Assembly: GCA_964437735.1 (NCBI GenBank)
Contig: CAYTID010000103.1
Span: 1-7,005 of the forward strand
Direction: 5' to 3'
Origin: CAYTID01 sp964437735
Lineage (GTDB): Bacteria > Bacteroidota > Ignavibacteria > UBA10030 > BY39
DNA: 7,005 bases
A model generated the notes under the pieces. The model saw only the letters and a program-made list of their open reading frames with translations, was not told the origin of the DNA and did no database searches. Position numbers and translations under genes: made by a program. Below, piece by piece: positions 6,238 through 7,005 of this stretch (position 1 is the first letter of the stretch; every line of letters begins with the position of its first letter).

Positions 6238-7005
6238 AGACAATCCAATTCAATATACCGATATTGGTACTAATTATCATTTTTCATTTCAATTCTATTT
6301 TATATTCTCAGGAAACCAATCGTTCAAGCGAAACAGACTCAGTAGCATTACTACCTCTTGATTTTCCCAATAACGAAAAACAAAAGGTTTTCACTGAGCC
6401 GGGAGATAATAATACTAATATAAATTATACTCGGTTATATTTAATGAGTGGAACTTTGGTTGGCATTGCTACGGCAGTTCAGATTTATCAGTACAATGCC
6501 TGGTGGAAGGATTCCGGACGATCATTTCATTTTCGGGAAGATTTGGAATACGGAAAATCCGTCGATAAAGTCGGACATGTCTGGGGAGCTGCATTTACAT
6601 CTTTTATATTTTCAAATTCGTTTGAATGGATCGGAATTAATAAACACGATGCAAAGTTGTATGGCTCAATAGGGGGAACAATTTTTGAACTATTTATTGA
6701 ATTCCAGGATGGTTTTTCGCAATGGGGTTTTGACAGAGTCGATGCTGTAGCCGATATTGTAGGGGGTTTTTATCCTTATCTGCAACATCAGTTTCCTGTG
6801 ATGGATAATTTCAATATCAAAGCGAGCTATTATCCGCGTAAGTTGGGCGAATCAAAAGGAGGTTATCTCGCCGGACAAAAATATATTTTAGTCGATGATT
6901 ATGAAGGACAAACATTTTGGGTTACTGCAAAAATTGGAAAAATGATATTCAAAGATATAAAACATTTACACCCCTTCGGACTTGCTTTAGGATATAGTGC
7001 CCGAA
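6234..7005 (+). CDS. DUF2279 family envelope protein (3' partial)
   Basis: The frame runs open from a TTG at 6234 to the window end (257 codons and counting). The TTG overlaps the uxs stop as TTGA. I chose it because it gives a complete signal peptide (KTIQFNIPILVLIIIFHFNS, cut near YSQ/ET, residue 25-26); starting at the first ATG (6444, residue 71) would discard it. Residues 30-66 are a polar linker, and a hydrophobic stretch YLMSGTLVGIATAVQIY follows. The core carries the DUF2279 pattern: SVDKVGHVWGAA (Asp111, Lys112, His115), IEFQDGFSQWGF (Glu156, Asp159, Trp164) and DRVDAVADIVGG (Asp167, Asp170). The region near residue 200 onward, with DDYEGQTFW, looks beta-rich. The family is often described as a predicted periplasmic lipoprotein, but no lipobox cysteine is seen here, and the conserved His and acidic residues hint at an active site. 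The function is unknown. A shadow frame at 6448-6672 is not real. Confidence 0.85.
   Translation, partial: MKTIQFNIPILVLIIIFHFNSILYSQETNRSSETDSVALLPLDFPNNEKQKVFTEPGDNNTNINYTRLYLMSGTLVGIATAVQIYQYNAWWKDSGRSFHFREDLEYGKSVDKVGHVWGAAFTSFIFSNSFEWIGINKHDAKLYGSIGGTIFELFIEFQDGFSQWGFDRVDAVADIVGGFYPYLQHQFPVMDNFNIKASYYPRKLGESKGGYLAGQKYILVDDYEGQTFWVTAKIGKMIFKDIKHLHPFGLALGYSAR

Noticed and set aside
5937..6248. A 103-codon reverse-strand open frame.
   Set aside because: It lies antisense over the conserved 3' part of the UDP-glucuronate decarboxylase gene, with no motif of its own. Other reverse frames within the GHL10 and ugd genes were dropped for the same reason.
6448..6672. A 74-codon forward open frame near the end of the window.
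   Set aside because: It lies out of frame within the DUF2279 gene, whose frame runs open from 6234 to the window end and carries recognisable family motifs.

Overview
The window is AT-rich and bacterial, and every gene lies on the + strand. The protein families are a secreted GHL10-type glycosidase with a fibronectin III tail, a DUF4412-like remnant and a DUF2279 protein. They point to the Bacteroidota/Chlorobiota (FCB) group. The promoters look like ordinary TTGAAA-N17-TATAAT sites, not the TTTG/TAnnTTTG type of Bacteroidia, so an Ignavibacteria-like lineage is my best guess. That placement is inference only.

Layout. Bases 1-207 are the 3' end of an unrecognised gene. A tRNA-Ala(GGC) follows at 291-363, with its own promoter (241-269) and a clean rho-independent terminator (375-404). 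Bases 453-1149 hold a decayed gene. Three reading-frame segments, with three in-frame stops in the middle one, together rebuild a secreted protein that looks like the DUF4412 family. A weak hairpin (1199-1220) and a promoter (1261-1289) lead to an unrecognised 214-residue protein (1376-2020), which is preceded by a possible 13-codon leader peptide.

Bases 2131-3885 encode an exported GHL10 (YngK/DigH-like) glycoside hydrolase. Its promoter lies so close to the ATG that the mRNA is probably leaderless. A near-consensus promoter at 3915-3943, whose -35 box lies inside an AT-rich palindrome, begins a tight cluster: UDP-glucose 6-dehydrogenase (3978-5294, TTG start), UDP-glucuronate decarboxylase (5284-6237, 11-bp overlap) and a DUF2279 envelope protein (6234 to beyond the window end, 4-bp overlap, TTG start).

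How the genes work together. The two nucleotide-sugar enzymes act in sequence, UDP-glucose to UDP-glucuronate to UDP-xylose, and supply xylose for surface polysaccharide or glycan. The coupled DUF2279 gene suggests an envelope connection, though its function is unknown. The GHL10 enzyme acts outside the cytoplasm, probably on cell-wall glycan, and appears to be a separate transcription unit. I found no mobile element, CRISPR array or clearly new multi-gene system. The most useful observations are the reconstructable pseudogene, the probable leaderless transcript, the palindrome over the ugd promoter and the coupled third gene.
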